The notes below the pieces were generated by a model. It saw nothing but the letters and a program-made list of their open reading frames with translations. It was not told the DNA's origin and ran no database searches. A DNA stretch of 64,000 bases from NCBI GenBank assembly GCA_934454635.1, contig CAKSFR010000001.1, positions 124,001-188,000 of the forward strand. The letters run 5' to 3'. Position 1 is the first letter of the stretch. Each line of letters begins with the position of its first letter. Source of the DNA: an uncultured Ruminiclostridium sp. GTDB lineage: Bacteria; Bacillota; Clostridia; Oscillospirales; Ruminococcaceae. The translations under genes were made by a program, and so were the position numbers. This document shows positions 1 to 8,608 of this stretch, piece after piece.

Positions 1-1
1 G

Positions 2-943
2 GCGCGCCGCGCTCCGAAAAAAGACGGCATAAGCACACGCCGCAGCGAAAAGGATTTTCCCGAAATAATGTCTGGTTATCTTAACGGAAAAACAACGGGA
101 ACGCCGCTCTGTGCGGTTATTCGCAACACCGACCAGCATTCTGTCGACTATGGAAATATTGCTACCGTTGCGCGCCCCGGTCATGCCGATTATACAGGTT
201 CGGTACGATATAATTACGCGAACGATCTTCGCGGCGGCGGTCATTTTTCTGGGCGCATAACAGCTCCTCTCGTTTTTGCGGGAGCTGTCTGCGCACAGAT
301 TCTGGAGCAAGACGGAATTGTTTCAGGAGCGCACATTCTCAGCATTTCCGACGTTAATGACAGACGTTTTGACCCCGTTGATATCACAGCACAAGAACTT
401 GAAAAAATTAAGAAAAAGGATTTCCCTGTGTTGAATGATGATATTGCAGCAGAAATGAAAGAATCTGTAAAAAAAGCCTCGGAAAAGCTTGATTCCGTAG
501 GCGGACGTATTGAATGTGCAATTACGGGACTTCCCGCCGGCATAGGCTCCCCCATGTTTGATGGGCTTGAAAACCGTATTGCGCAGGCGGTTTTCGGTAT
601 TCCGGCAATAAAGGGTCTGGAATTTGGCGCAGGTTTCGGATTTGCCGAAATGTGCGGTTCGCAGGCTAATGACAAGTTCACGACCGACGGGAAAAACATC
701 AGAACACTCACAAACAACAACGGCGGCATTCTCGGCGGAATAAGTAATGGTATGCCTATCGTATTTACGGCTGCCGTAAAGCCGACGCCGTCAATAGCTC
801 AGCCGCAACAGACGGTTGATTATGTCAAAATGGAAAACACCGTGCTTGAAATAAAAGGGCGGCATGACGCGTGCATTGTTCCGCGAGCCGTTCCGTGCGT
901 TGAAGCTGCGGCAAATATTGCCCTGCTTTCGTTTCTGATTTGA
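2..943 (+). CDS. aroC: Chorismate synthase, 5'-truncated by the window edge
   Basis: Catalyses EPSP to chorismate, the last common step of aromatic amino-acid synthesis, with reduced FMN as cofactor. The open frame runs in from the left edge. The codons before the first ATG at 68 already read as family sequence (RRAPKKDGISTRR, then DFPEIMSG), so that ATG is internal and the true start lies outside the window. Family signatures seen are GKTTGTPL, the RPGHADYTG stretch and the C-terminal GGISNGMPI and KPTPSI blocks. About 313 residues are visible out of a usual 360-370. The stop is 15 bases before the next gene, so the two are probably co-transcribed. Confidence 0.96.
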   Translation, partial: ARRAPKKDGISTRRSEKDFPEIMSGYLNGKTTGTPLCAVIRNTDQHSVDYGNIATVARPGHADYTGSVRYNYANDLRGGGHFSGRITAPLVFAGAVCAQILEQDGIVSGAHILSISDVNDRRFDPVDITAQELEKIKKKDFPVLNDDIAAEMKESVKKASEKLDSVGGRIECAITGLPAGIGSPMFDGLENRIAQAVFGIPAIKGLEFGAGFGFAEMCGSQANDKFTTDGKNIRTLTNNNGGILGGISNGMPIVFTAAVKPTPSIAQPQQTVDYVKMENTVLEIKGRHDACIVPRAVPCVEAAANIALLSFLI

Positions 944-958
944 AAGGAATGAGAAAAT

Positions 959-1531
959 TTGCAGATCCCAACAATAAAAATCAACGACAGCTTTGATATA
1001 TGTGTTTACTTTTGCTATATGCTTAATGAATTTGGCGATCTGGGCGACTGCATGATAAGCGAAATCGTTATGTCGCTTGAATCGGTAAATTATTTTGAAC
1101 TTATGACTGAAGTCGGCGTAATGGAAAAAAAGGGACTTGTCGCAACGCGTCGTGACAAGGAACGCGGCGAACGTGTTTACAGCCTTATGCCGGACGGAAA
1201 AACGCTTGCGGAAGAATTTGCGAATGTGCGTATTCCCCTTTCGATCCGAGAGCATACCGCTGAGGTTTACAACGAAGCTGCGAAGCGCATCAAACTAGAA
1301 AAGTCGATACGCTGCCATATAATTTACGATTACGAGCGCAAACGATACGATCTGAACGTGAAATTTCTCAACGAAATAAACGGAGAAATTATTCTCGATA
1401 TCATGCTTTACGCACCCGACGAGGATCGCGCAAAGGAAATGAAGGAGCGTTTTCTCTCGCGTCCGTCGTTTGTTATCCGTCGTATTATGAATATGTTCCT
1501 AAAGGACGATTTTTTCATGTATGACAACTGA
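959..1531 (+). CDS. DUF4364 family protein
   Basis: A 190-residue protein that I place in the DUF4364 family of Clostridia, whose molecular role is not known. The N-terminal ~80 residues look like a winged-helix fold: a short helix-rich stretch, then LMTEVGVMEKKGLVATRRDKERGERVY-like spacing typical of a wing. The rest is an alpha/beta region. The start is a TTG at 959, preceded by GAAAGGA about ten bases upstream; no ATG fits better. It directly follows aroC and is closed by a terminator hairpin at 1540-1570. A DNA-binding role is inferred from the fold only. Confidence 0.75.
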   Translation: MQIPTIKINDSFDICVYFCYMLNEFGDLGDCMISEIVMSLESVNYFELMTEVGVMEKKGLVATRRDKERGERVYSLMPDGKTLAEEFANVRIPLSIREHTAEVYNEAAKRIKLEKSIRCHIIYDYERKRYDLNVKFLNEINGEIILDIMLYAPDEDRAKEMKERFLSRPSFVIRRIMNMFLKDDFFMYDN

Positions 1532-1539
1532 ATATAACT

Positions 1540-1570
1540 GCGGAACGCCTTTTAGTGGTGTTCCGCTTTT
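1540..1570 (+). terminator. Rho-independent terminator after the aroC-DUF4364 unit
   Basis: GCGGAACGCC (1540-1549) pairs with GGTGTTCCGC (1557-1566) around a 7-base loop, with one G-T pair, and is followed by TTTT. It lies between the DUF4364 gene and asnB. Confidence 0.8.
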
Positions 1571-1643
1571 CGATGTCCGCAAGTGTCACAATTCTCCAAT
1601 GGCGAATATACTGTAACAAAATTCATTTGCGGAGGTTATGCTT

Positions 1644-3476
1644 ATGTGCGGAATTGCAGGTTGGGCGGATTTTCGGGACGAACTCGAGAACCGCGATGAA
1701 ATAATGAAAAAAATGCGGCAGTCGATATCTCATCGCGGTCCGGACGCTTCGGGAGATTTTTTTTCTCGTCATTGTCGCCTTTCACATACGCGTCTAGCGG
1801 TAATCGACGTTGAAAACGGTGCTCAGCCGATGAACAGCGGTTGCTTTACGATTGTATATAACGGCGAGCTTTACAACACAGCGGAGTTGCGCACAGAATT
1901 GATAAAAAAAGGCTGTGAATTTATCACTCACAGCGACACGGAAGTTCTGCTGAAAGCATACATAACGTGGGGAGAACAATGTCTGCTGAAGCTGAACGGT
2001 ATTTATGCGTTTGCGGTATGGAACAGTGCCGAACAAACCCTGTTTATGGCACGCGACAGGATAGGCGTAAAGCCTTTTTTCTATTATCTGTACGACGGCG
2101 GGGTGATTTTCGCTTCTGAAATAAAAGCGCTTCTCGCTCACCCGTACGTCAGACCTGTCATTGACGAAGAGGGGGCTGCTTCCCTGCTGATGCTCGGACC
2201 TGCCCGAAAAGGCGGAATGGGCGTTTTTCGTGGAATTGAAGAGCTTAAACCGGGTGAATGTGCAGATTTTACCGACGGGAAATTCAGCAAACGTGCGTAC
2301 TGGTCGCTCACCGCAAAGCCGCATACCGAAAGCCTTTCCGATACCGTTGAACACCTGCGCCGGCTGATTTCCGACAGCATAGAACGACAGCTTGTAAGCG
2401 ATGTTCCGCTTTGCACATTTCTTTCCGGCGGACTTGACTCGAGCCTTATCAGCGCGGTAGCTGCACGAAAATATAAAAAAGAAGGTCGGATTCTTCATAC
2501 CTATTCTGTTGACTATAAAGATAACAGGAAAAACTTCGTTGCTTCGGCGTTTCAGCCCGACGAGGACGCGCCGTGGATAGTAAAAATGAGCGAATTTATC
2601 GGTTCGGAGCATACCAATGTTGTGATTGATTCGCCGCAGCTTGCCGACGCGCTGATTCCATCGATGTATGCGCGCGACCTGCCCGGAATGGCAGATGTTG
2701 ACAGTTCGCTTTATCTTTTCTGTAAGGAAGTAAAGCGAAACTTTACCGTTGCGGTAAGCGGAGAATGCGCAGACGAACTTTTTGGCGGCTATCCTTGGTA
2801 TCACAAAAGCGAGCTGCTTTTTGCCGACGGCTTTCCGTGGGCGCGTTCCACGCCACAGCGTGCGGGATTGCTTCGGTCGGAACTCGCACAAAAAATTTCA
2901 CCTGCCGAATATGTCAAAAACGCAGCCGACAAAACAATTGAAGGAATGTCCTGCCTTGACGCCGACAGCGAACATGACAAAGCTGTACGCCGAATGTTTA
3001 TGCTTAACTTTTACTGGTTCATGCAGACATTGCTCGACCGCAAGGATCGCTGCTCAATGGCGCACGGATTGGAAGTGCGCGTGCCATTCTGCGACCATAG
3101 GCTTGCCGAATATGCATATAATATTCCGTGGGAAATGAAAGCGCTTGGCGGGCGCGAAAAGGGGCTTATTCGCAAAGCGAGCGAGGAATTTCTTCCGCAC
3201 GATGTTGTCTGGAGAAAAAAATCGCCATACCCCAAAACGCACAACCCGTCATACTCAAAGCTGGTGTTTGACCGCTTCTGTGCATTGCGAAACGACAAGG
3301 ATTTCCGCCTTGTTCAGCTTCTCGACGCCGCAAAAATCGACGAACTGATCGCTACAGAGGGAAAAAGCTTCTCTGAAAACTGGTACGGACAACTGATGTG
3401 TACTCCCCAGATGTTCGCATACCTAATTCAGTTGGAAATATGGCTGAGAACATACGAGCCGGAAATCATTTTATAA
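1644..3476 (+). CDS. asnB: Asparagine synthase (glutamine-hydrolysing)
   Basis: Makes asparagine from aspartate, ATP and glutamine. The N-terminal class-II glutamine amidotransferase domain begins MCGIAGW, where Cys2 must become the N-terminal nucleophile. For that reason I choose the ATG at 1644 over the in-frame ATG at 1638; GGAGG at 1631-1635 also gives the right 8-base spacing to 1644 only. The C-terminal synthetase domain carries the pyrophosphate-binding SGGLDSS motif near residue 265 and SGECADELFGGY further on. At 610 residues it is of usual AsnB length. It stands alone, with terminators on both sides. Confidence 0.95.
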   Translation: MCGIAGWADFRDELENRDEIMKKMRQSISHRGPDASGDFFSRHCRLSHTRLAVIDVENGAQPMNSGCFTIVYNGELYNTAELRTELIKKGCEFITHSDTEVLLKAYITWGEQCLLKLNGIYAFAVWNSAEQTLFMARDRIGVKPFFYYLYDGGVIFASEIKALLAHPYVRPVIDEEGAASLLMLGPARKGGMGVFRGIEELKPGECADFTDGKFSKRAYWSLTAKPHTESLSDTVEHLRRLISDSIERQLVSDVPLCTFLSGGLDSSLISAVAARKYKKEGRILHTYSVDYKDNRKNFVASAFQPDEDAPWIVKMSEFIGSEHTNVVIDSPQLADALIPSMYARDLPGMADVDSSLYLFCKEVKRNFTVAVSGECADELFGGYPWYHKSELLFADGFPWARSTPQRAGLLRSELAQKISPAEYVKNAADKTIEGMSCLDADSEHDKAVRRMFMLNFYWFMQTLLDRKDRCSMAHGLEVRVPFCDHRLAEYAYNIPWEMKALGGREKGLIRKASEEFLPHDVVWRKKSPYPKTHNPSYSKLVFDRFCALRNDKDFRLVQLLDAAKIDELIATEGKSFSENWYGQLMCTPQMFAYLIQLEIWLRTYEPEIIL

Positions 3477-3480
3477 AAAA

Positions 3481-3513
3481 AATGGCATTGCCGCGTTACG
3501 GCAATGCCATTCT
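3481..3513. terminator. Bidirectional terminator between convergent genes
   Basis: A perfect 13-bp stem, AATGGCATTGCCG (3481-3493) with CGGCAATGCCATT (3499-3511), loop CGTTA. It is followed by TCTTTTATT on the plus strand and flanked by an A-run that becomes a T-run on the minus strand, so it can stop asnB and the secreted-protein gene alike. Confidence 0.9.
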
Positions 3514-3514
3514 T

Positions 3515-5248
3515 TTATTCAACCGCTTTTGATTCGGAAAAATCACTGTAATATTTTTTTCCGTTCTTCAAAACGTATGACCGAATTTTGAATTTATAGT
3601 CGTATTTTTTAAAATCAAGCTTTGAGATTGTATAGCTTGTTTTATTTGCGGAAGCAACAGCAATTTTTTCATATTTTTTGCCGTCGGTAGAATAATAGAT
3701 CTGATATTTTTCCGCGCCGTCTATAGACTTCCAAGTAATTTTCGCCTTTGCGTCAGATACTTTTTCAACATTGATTGTTGTTTTCTTAGGTACTATCTTG
3801 AAAGAAACCGTTTTTGTCCCGCTGTATTTGCCCTTTCCTGTAATCGTCACGGTCGCTTTGCCGATATTTTTGTTGTTTTTATAGGAGAGCGTGTAGTCCG
3901 TACCTTTTTTGAGTGTGTAGTCGCCGTCTTTTATCTTCACGTCGGGAGTTTTCGCCTTGCCCGAGTAGGTCTTGTTGGAGATTGAAGAAATGGAGAGGGT
4001 GGAAATTTTCTTTTGAGAACTTGCCGCGGAAGATGCTTTAACTACACTACCCTTAACACTTCCTGTGTTTTTGGTGTAGTTTGCCGTTTCCGCATCTGTC
4101 CAAGCCTTTGTATAGTAACAATAAGCATGAAACATAGTTTTCCCACCATCTATTTCGATTTCGGGATCAGCCAGTTCCTCAGTGCACCTAATATCAACAC
4201 TGGGCGTTTCATAGTAATCTTCGGTTGTTAGAATTTTTGCAACTTGCTTCCCCTTGTCAGTATTCACATCAATATAGAATACATAGCTGTAAGTATCTCC
4301 GTTATCAATTAAATCTCCTGTCAATTCCTTGCTGGTAGTTTTCCAAAAACTGTTATCTCCGGCTGAAGTTCCTTCGTAAAGATAAAATAAATTGTTTACT
4401 ATATCGGTGTGCATTTCTATATTGCTGAGTCGACCGTACTGAGTCAGCTTGATTACTATTCTTCTTTTTATAATTGTTGACTTTTCTATTTCATCAAGCT
4501 TATTATAATAATTGTAACAATCCCATAGATATTGATATTCTTTTTTTGTTATTCCGCTTACTTCTACACAGTATTTTGATTTATCGCTGCTATAATAGCC
4601 GTTTACGGAATAATTCCCCTCGGACTCTTTTCCTTTTGCCGGTTCTTCACCTGCTAAGGTTTTTATTTTCTCTGCTTCCTTGCCCTTATTTTTAATGTCA
4701 ACTTCGTAATAAGACCAATTATCCCTACCTGAATAATATGAAAAATAAGACACACCGTATAAACCTAATGAAACATTGCATTTCGATGAAGCTTCTATTT
4801 TTTTGATTGCTTTTGCACATATCGAATCGTTTGGATCAAGTACGAATTTAACGCTATCCCAACCAATAGAACAAGAAAGTTTCGTTTCTTCGTAAGATTT
4901 GCTGCCAATAGTTATAGATGACAATGGGAAGAATATGGAACTAGTATACATATCATACGCTGAAAAATCCTGTAGTTCAACATCATTATCAAAAACGAGA
5001 ATCGTTTGCAAATTTCCGCCTGCAATATCGTATTTTTTTCTTAAATACATAAACTCTTCATTAGAAATGTTTGAAAGCTCGACAACGTAATTTCCTTTCC
5101 CTTTACCGTTTACGTATTCTTCATACCCGACTGTCACCGTATAATTCGGTGAATTTGCTGCCGCTGCGTGTGTGTCGCACAAAAACATCGTGCCTAACGC
5201 AATTCCGGCTGTTAAAATCAATGATACCAACCTTACAAATAGCTTCAT
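3515..5248 (-). CDS. Secreted protein with Ig-like repeat and fibronectin type III domain
   Basis: A 577-residue exported protein of unknown role. Residues 1-30 form a signal peptide: MKLFVRL, a hydrophobic core with LILTAGIALGTMF, then an Ala-rich cleavage region. Residues ~30-400 match nothing I know; they are rich in Tyr, Ser and Asp, and two stretches beginning NYTVTVGY and NYSVNGYY suggest an internal duplication. Residues ~415-485 are the Gram-positive surface repeat with YSGKAKTPDVKIKDG and GTDYTLSYKNNKN. Residues ~490-577 are an FN3 domain (AKITWKSIDGAEKYQIYYS). There is no LPXTG motif, so it is probably released or held non-covalently. The gene is monocistronic with its own promoter. 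Confidence 0.8.
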   Translation of the reverse strand: MKLFVRLVSLILTAGIALGTMFLCDTHAAAANSPNYTVTVGYEEYVNGKGKGNYVVELSNISNEEFMYLRKKYDIAGGNLQTILVFDNDVELQDFSAYDMYTSSIFFPLSSITIGSKSYEETKLSCSIGWDSVKFVLDPNDSICAKAIKKIEASSKCNVSLGLYGVSYFSYYSGRDNWSYYEVDIKNKGKEAEKIKTLAGEEPAKGKESEGNYSVNGYYSSDKSKYCVEVSGITKKEYQYLWDCYNYYNKLDEIEKSTIIKRRIVIKLTQYGRLSNIEMHTDIVNNLFYLYEGTSAGDNSFWKTTSKELTGDLIDNGDTYSYVFYIDVNTDKGKQVAKILTTEDYYETPSVDIRCTEELADPEIEIDGGKTMFHAYCYYTKAWTDAETANYTKNTGSVKGSVVKASSAASSQKKISTLSISSISNKTYSGKAKTPDVKIKDGDYTLKKGTDYTLSYKNNKNIGKATVTITGKGKYSGTKTVSFKIVPKKTTINVEKVSDAKAKITWKSIDGAEKYQIYYSTDGKKYEKIAVASANKTSYTISKLDFKKYDYKFKIRSYVLKNGKKYYSDFSESKAVE

Positions 5249-5311
5249 TTTTTTACCTCACTTTAATTTTTTTAACCAGAAAGGCATATTTTAGCCCATG
5301 CGGTTTATTTT

Positions 5312-5340
5312 ATTATATCACAATTGCCTATATAATTCAA
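5312..5340 (-). promoter_or_regulatory. Promoter of the secreted-protein gene (extended -10)
   Basis: On the minus strand: TTGAAT (5340-5335), a 17-base spacer, then TATAAT (5317-5312) preceded by TGA, that is, an extended -10. It lies 64 bases upstream of the start codon in a divergent intergenic region. Confidence 0.6.
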
Positions 5341-5380
5341 GTATTAGATTGAATTTTTTTAACAAAGTGAGGTATTATTT

Positions 5381-5713
5381 ATGAACTATTTTGAAATTGG
5401 GCAGCGAATCAGAAAAATAAGAAAAGCCAAAGGGTTTTCTCAGGAAAGACTTGCCGAAATGACAAACATATCCGTTACTCATATGAGCCATATAGAAACC
5501 GGCAATACAAAGCTAAGTCTTGAGGTTTTCTATAATATTGTAAACGCCCTTGAATGCACCTCCGATGAATTGCTCTATGACATGGAAATCAGCTCTCAAA
5601 CCGTCATTCAAACAAAAATATCGGAGCTGCTTGACAAGTGCAGCAGCAAGGAGTTATATATTGTGTATGATATGATAAAAAGTCTGAAATTTTCGCTGGA
5701 CAAGTACACCTAA
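5381..5713 (+). CDS. XRE-family transcriptional regulator
   Basis: A 110-residue DNA-binding protein. Residues 7-62 form a Cro/C1 helix-turn-helix (IGQRIRKIRKAKGFSQERLAEM, then ISVTHMSHIETG). The tail of about 45 residues is helical and probably dimerises. It is transcribed divergently from the secreted-protein gene, so it may control that promoter or its own; this is inference from position. GTGAGG lies just upstream of the ATG at 5381. Confidence 0.85.
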   Translation: MNYFEIGQRIRKIRKAKGFSQERLAEMTNISVTHMSHIETGNTKLSLEVFYNIVNALECTSDELLYDMEISSQTVIQTKISELLDKCSSKELYIVYDMIKSLKFSLDKYT

Positions 5714-5725
5714 TATTACTTGTCC
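5698..5725 (+). terminator. Stem-loop over the stop codon of the XRE gene
   Basis: GGACAAGTA (5698-5706) pairs with TACTTGTCC (5717-5725) around a 10-base loop containing the TAA stop. There is no U-run, so its role as a terminator is uncertain. Confidence 0.4.
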
Positions 5726-5752
5726 GAATTAATCGCAGAACTACTAATCAGC

Positions 5753-6283
5753 TTAATTTTCCGAAATGAAATCAAATATGACATTACACTCATTATCACG
5801 GTATACCGCGCGGAGCGTTCCTCCCTGCTCGGCGATTTTATCCGAAACAGCGCCGCCGAACACTCCGTGGAGAATGATATCCTTATCATCTTCTGCTGTA
5901 ATTGCACCGTCCGACAGAACGCTTCCCACCCATTTTCCGTTTGATGAGAGCGTAAGAGCGCATTTTCTGTTTTTCAGAATGTCGTTCATATCCTCAAGCA
6001 TATATTGAAACTCAAATTCCTGTAGTCCGTAACGATTATGCCAACCGTCAAAATAGAGCGTAAAAGCGTCAGAAAGTTCAATAAAAAGGCTTTCACCGTT
6101 TTCATTCTCCACTTCAAGTACAAGACAATCCTCGCTGAGATAGTCGTAGTCCTCTTCCTCAAATCCATGCTCGGAAACAGTATAATCCCGAAGCGCGTCA
6201 AGCAGCTCGTCTTTTTTTGAAAGAGGCGTGTCTATTAGTCTGTAGCATTCGTCTTTCTTGGGTCGTGATGATCTTCTTTGCAT
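5753..6283 (-). CDS. Hypothetical acidic protein
   Basis: A 176-residue protein I do not recognise. It is strongly acidic apart from a basic N-terminus (MQRRSSRPKKDE), has no signal peptide or membrane segment, and is probably cytosolic. A run of Glu and Asp near residues 40-50 precedes an alternating strand-helix pattern (EFEFQYMLEDMNDIL). The start is supported by AGAAAGGA upstream. The GNAT gene lies 44 bases upstream on the same strand, so the two may be co-transcribed. Function unknown. Confidence 0.7.
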   Translation of the reverse strand: MQRRSSRPKKDECYRLIDTPLSKKDELLDALRDYTVSEHGFEEEDYDYLSEDCLVLEVENENGESLFIELSDAFTLYFDGWHNRYGLQEFEFQYMLEDMNDILKNRKCALTLSSNGKWVGSVLSDGAITAEDDKDIILHGVFGGAVSDKIAEQGGTLRAVYRDNECNVIFDFISEN

Positions 6284-6327
6284 AATTTTTCCTTTCTGTT
6301 AAAATATATGTTGGTTAGAAACCGGTA

Positions 6328-6768
6328 TTAAAGCCATTGTATGAACGCTGTTTTATCTTCACTATTATATCCGCATTTACGATAAAAATTAAGCGTTGAC
6401 TCTTCTTTTGAACCGGTAAGCAGCATCATTTTGTAACAATTTTCTTTTTCTGCAAGTTCTTTTGCGTATGCAAGGCACATTCCCGCAAGCCCGCGGTTTC
6501 TGTAACAACAATCTGTTATAACGTTTTCTATAAATGCATATGGGCGCTGCCCGTGAGTCAAGTTCGGAATGATTACGCAAACGCACGAAGAAACGACAGC
6601 ACCGTCTTCTTCCGCAATAATTATGTGGTGATATTTGTCGTACAGGATTTGCTTCCATATTGATTCAACGTAATTCGTATGTTCCGGGAATGGATTGTTA
6701 TGAAGCTGCATATATAGCCTCATAAGACTATCAAAGTCACTTTCGGTTATTTCTCTGATTACTGCCAT
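6328..6768 (-). CDS. GNAT family N-acetyltransferase
   Basis: A 146-residue acetyl-CoA-dependent acyltransferase of unknown substrate. The acetyl-CoA-binding signature is visible as VITDCCYRNRGLAGMCLAYAKE around residues 85-105, followed by the C-terminal LLTGSKEESTLNFYRKCGY block typical of GNAT motif B. Its length is normal for a single-domain GNAT. The start has AAAGGA at good spacing. It lies downstream of, and on the same strand as, the hydrogenase-like gene but is separated from it by a stem-loop. Confidence 0.88.
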   Translation of the reverse strand: MAVIREITESDFDSLMRLYMQLHNNPFPEHTNYVESIWKQILYDKYHHIIIAEEDGAVVSSCVCVIIPNLTHGQRPYAFIENVITDCCYRNRGLAGMCLAYAKELAEKENCYKMMLLTGSKEESTLNFYRKCGYNSEDKTAFIQWL

Positions 6769-6787
6769 ATTTTTTCCTTTAAATCAT

Positions 6788-6816
6788 TTTGCCGCACATA
6801 TTAAATGTGCGGCAAA
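6788..6816 (-). terminator. Stem-loop at the end of the hydrogenase cluster
   Basis: TTTGCCGCACAT (6788-6799) pairs with ATGTGCGGCAAA (6805-6816), a 12-bp perfect stem four bases past the hydrogenase stop. The minus-strand tail is AT-rich but not a clean U-run. Confidence 0.6.
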
Positions 6817-6819
6817 AAA

Positions 6820-8241
6820 TTATTCTAATACTGAAATTGCGTCGCCTATTGTCTTTTCGTAGGCTTCCTTGCCATACTTGTCTACACCCGCCTTATTCTT
6901 TTCTCCGTGAGTGAGACAGCCCGCGCCGCCTATACAGCCGCCCGTACACGCCATACCTTCAATGAAGTTTGCGTCAAGCAGATTTTTACTCTTTTTGAGC
7001 AGCGCCACACGGCAAGCTTCAATTCCATCGCAGGCGCAAGGCTTTAAATCGAACTCTATTCCCTGTTCTTTAAGACCCTGAGCAACTGCGTCGGAAAGAC
7101 CTCCCGAACGGGCGAAAATTCGTCCGAAATAAGATGCATTGTCAAGAACATCTTCATGCAGTGTGGTAATATCAAGATCACGGCTGTCAAACAGCGCCTG
7201 AAGCTCTTCAAAAGTCATTGCCGCGTCAACGTATGGCTTAACCGAATCTCTCTGTACTTCGGCTTTTTTAGCTGTGCATGGTCCTATAAACACAACCTTG
7301 CAGGGTGCGTCATGCTCCTTGATGTATTTTGAAATCGTGCCCATAGGCGAAAGATTGTGCGATACATAAGGCAATAACTCAGGCAAGGATTTCTCAATAT
7401 AGTTTACAAATGCCGGACAGCATGAACTTGTGAGGAAGCCCTTTTCCGCAAGTTCTCTGGATTCGGAATACGCAACCATATCCGCGCCCAAAGCCGCTTC
7501 AATAACCGTATAGAAGCCGAGCTCCTTTAATCCCGCAATTACCTGACCGAGCTTTGCATAAGTAAACTGGCTGGAAATAGCCGGTGCAACAACAGCAAAC
7601 ACCTTGTAATTGCGATTATTGTCGCTCTTTTTGATAATGTCGATAACATCAAGAATGAATGACTTATCGGAAATAGCACCGAAAGGACACTGATATACAC
7701 ATGCTCCACAGGCAATGCACTTTTCATTGTCAATAGCAGCCGCCTTGTCTTCATTCATATGAATTGCCTTTATTTTGCAGGCATTTTCGCAGGGACGTTT
7801 GCGGTCAACTATTGCGGTATAGGGGCAGACTTTTGCGCACGCACCGCAGTTTACGCACTTTGATTTATCAATATGCGCAACGTGCTGATGATCGAACGTG
7901 ATTGCACCGCGCTTGCACACGTCTTCACAGCGGTGAGCAAGACAGCCGCGGCAAGAATTTGTAACCTCATATCCGCCCATAGGACACTCATCACAAGCGG
8001 TTTCAATAACCTCGATAACGTTTGAATTGCTTTCGTCGCCGCCCATGGCAAGCTTAACTCGTTCACTTAAAATAGCGCGTTCTTTATAAACGCAGCATCT
8101 CATAGTGGGCGTTTTTCCGGGAACAATAATTTTCGGTATATCAAGCAGATTGTCAAGCAAAGTGTCATTCCACGCCTGTCGTGCCACTTCTCTAAGAACC
8201 TTATATTTTAGGTACTGCACCTTAGTATCGAACTTTCTCAT
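6820..8241 (-). CDS. [FeFe] hydrogenase-like protein, probably group B
   Basis: A 473-residue iron-sulfur enzyme carrying all three H-cluster regions: L1 TSSCCPAF (271-278), L2 GPCTAKKAE (320-328) and L3 EGMACTGGCIGG (428-439), so the four H-cluster cysteines (C274 or C275, C322, C432, C436) are present. Two [4Fe-4S] ferredoxin motifs (CVNCGACAKVCP at 129 and CIACGACVYQCP at 175) feed it, and an extra Cys-rich stretch at 83-109 precedes them. The Met to Gly change in L2 and Phe instead of Trp in L1 fit the poorly studied group B rather than bidirectional group A. It probably uses ferredoxin for H2 evolution, or senses redox state. It is the last gene of the rex-ferredoxin cluster. Confidence 0.85.
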   Translation of the reverse strand: MRKFDTKVQYLKYKVLREVARQAWNDTLLDNLLDIPKIIVPGKTPTMRCCVYKERAILSERVKLAMGGDESNSNVIEVIETACDECPMGGYEVTNSCRGCLAHRCEDVCKRGAITFDHQHVAHIDKSKCVNCGACAKVCPYTAIVDRKRPCENACKIKAIHMNEDKAAAIDNEKCIACGACVYQCPFGAISDKSFILDVIDIIKKSDNNRNYKVFAVVAPAISSQFTYAKLGQVIAGLKELGFYTVIEAALGADMVAYSESRELAEKGFLTSSCCPAFVNYIEKSLPELLPYVSHNLSPMGTISKYIKEHDAPCKVVFIGPCTAKKAEVQRDSVKPYVDAAMTFEELQALFDSRDLDITTLHEDVLDNASYFGRIFARSGGLSDAVAQGLKEQGIEFDLKPCACDGIEACRVALLKKSKNLLDANFIEGMACTGGCIGGAGCLTHGEKNKAGVDKYGKEAYEKTIGDAISVLE

Positions 8242-8265
8242 TTGCGATACATCCTCCTTATTGGT

Positions 8266-8300
8266 AGCTGAATTTATCTGTAAAGCAGATTTATTCAGCT
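8266..8300 (-). other. Intercistronic stem-loop upstream of the hydrogenase-like gene
   Basis: AGCTGAATTTATCTG and CAGATTTATTCAGCT form an imperfect 15-bp stem with two mismatches and a 5-base loop. It lies in the 85-base gap between the ferredoxin and hydrogenase genes. It could be an RNA-processing or stability element; it has no U-run. Confidence 0.45.
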
Positions 8301-8326
8301 TAATTTATCTACACATAAACCGATTT

Positions 8327-8566
8327 TTAAATCACCGGCATAATATTCTCTTCAAAAAATTCGTCAACCGAATCGGGTGAAACAGAATAGAAATTATCAC
8401 CCGCAGTTACGCATACGCCCTGCTGACATTTTCCCATGCAGAACGTTCCGGCAAGCTCAACTTTATCATCAAGATTTTTTTCGGCAATTATTTCTTTAAG
8501 ACGTTCAACAACCTGACGAGAGCCTTTAATGTGGCAGGAAGAGCCGATACAAACAGTAATCTTCAT
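8327..8566 (-). CDS. [2Fe-2S] thioredoxin-like ferredoxin
   Basis: A 79-residue electron carrier of the NuoE C-terminal (thioredoxin-like ferredoxin) type. The cluster ligands are seen as C6 and C11 in CIGSSCH and C43 and C47 in TFCMGKCQQGVCV. Stand-alone versions of this fold pass electrons to or from [FeFe] hydrogenases and NADH dehydrogenase-like modules. Its place directly before the hydrogenase-like gene suggests a partner role. The start has GAAAGGA at 8 bases. Confidence 0.85.
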   Translation of the reverse strand: MKITVCIGSSCHIKGSRQVVERLKEIIAEKNLDDKVELAGTFCMGKCQQGVCVTAGDNFYSVSPDSVDEFFEENIMPVI

Positions 8567-8608
8567 TGATATTTCCTTTCGTTTTCGTAAAAAATGTCAT
8601 GTATTTTC

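Noticed and set aside
1794..2891. 365-codon minus-strand open frame
   Set aside because: It lies entirely antisense to asnB, whose protein is fully conserved; no ribosome site and protein composition is that of a shadow frame.
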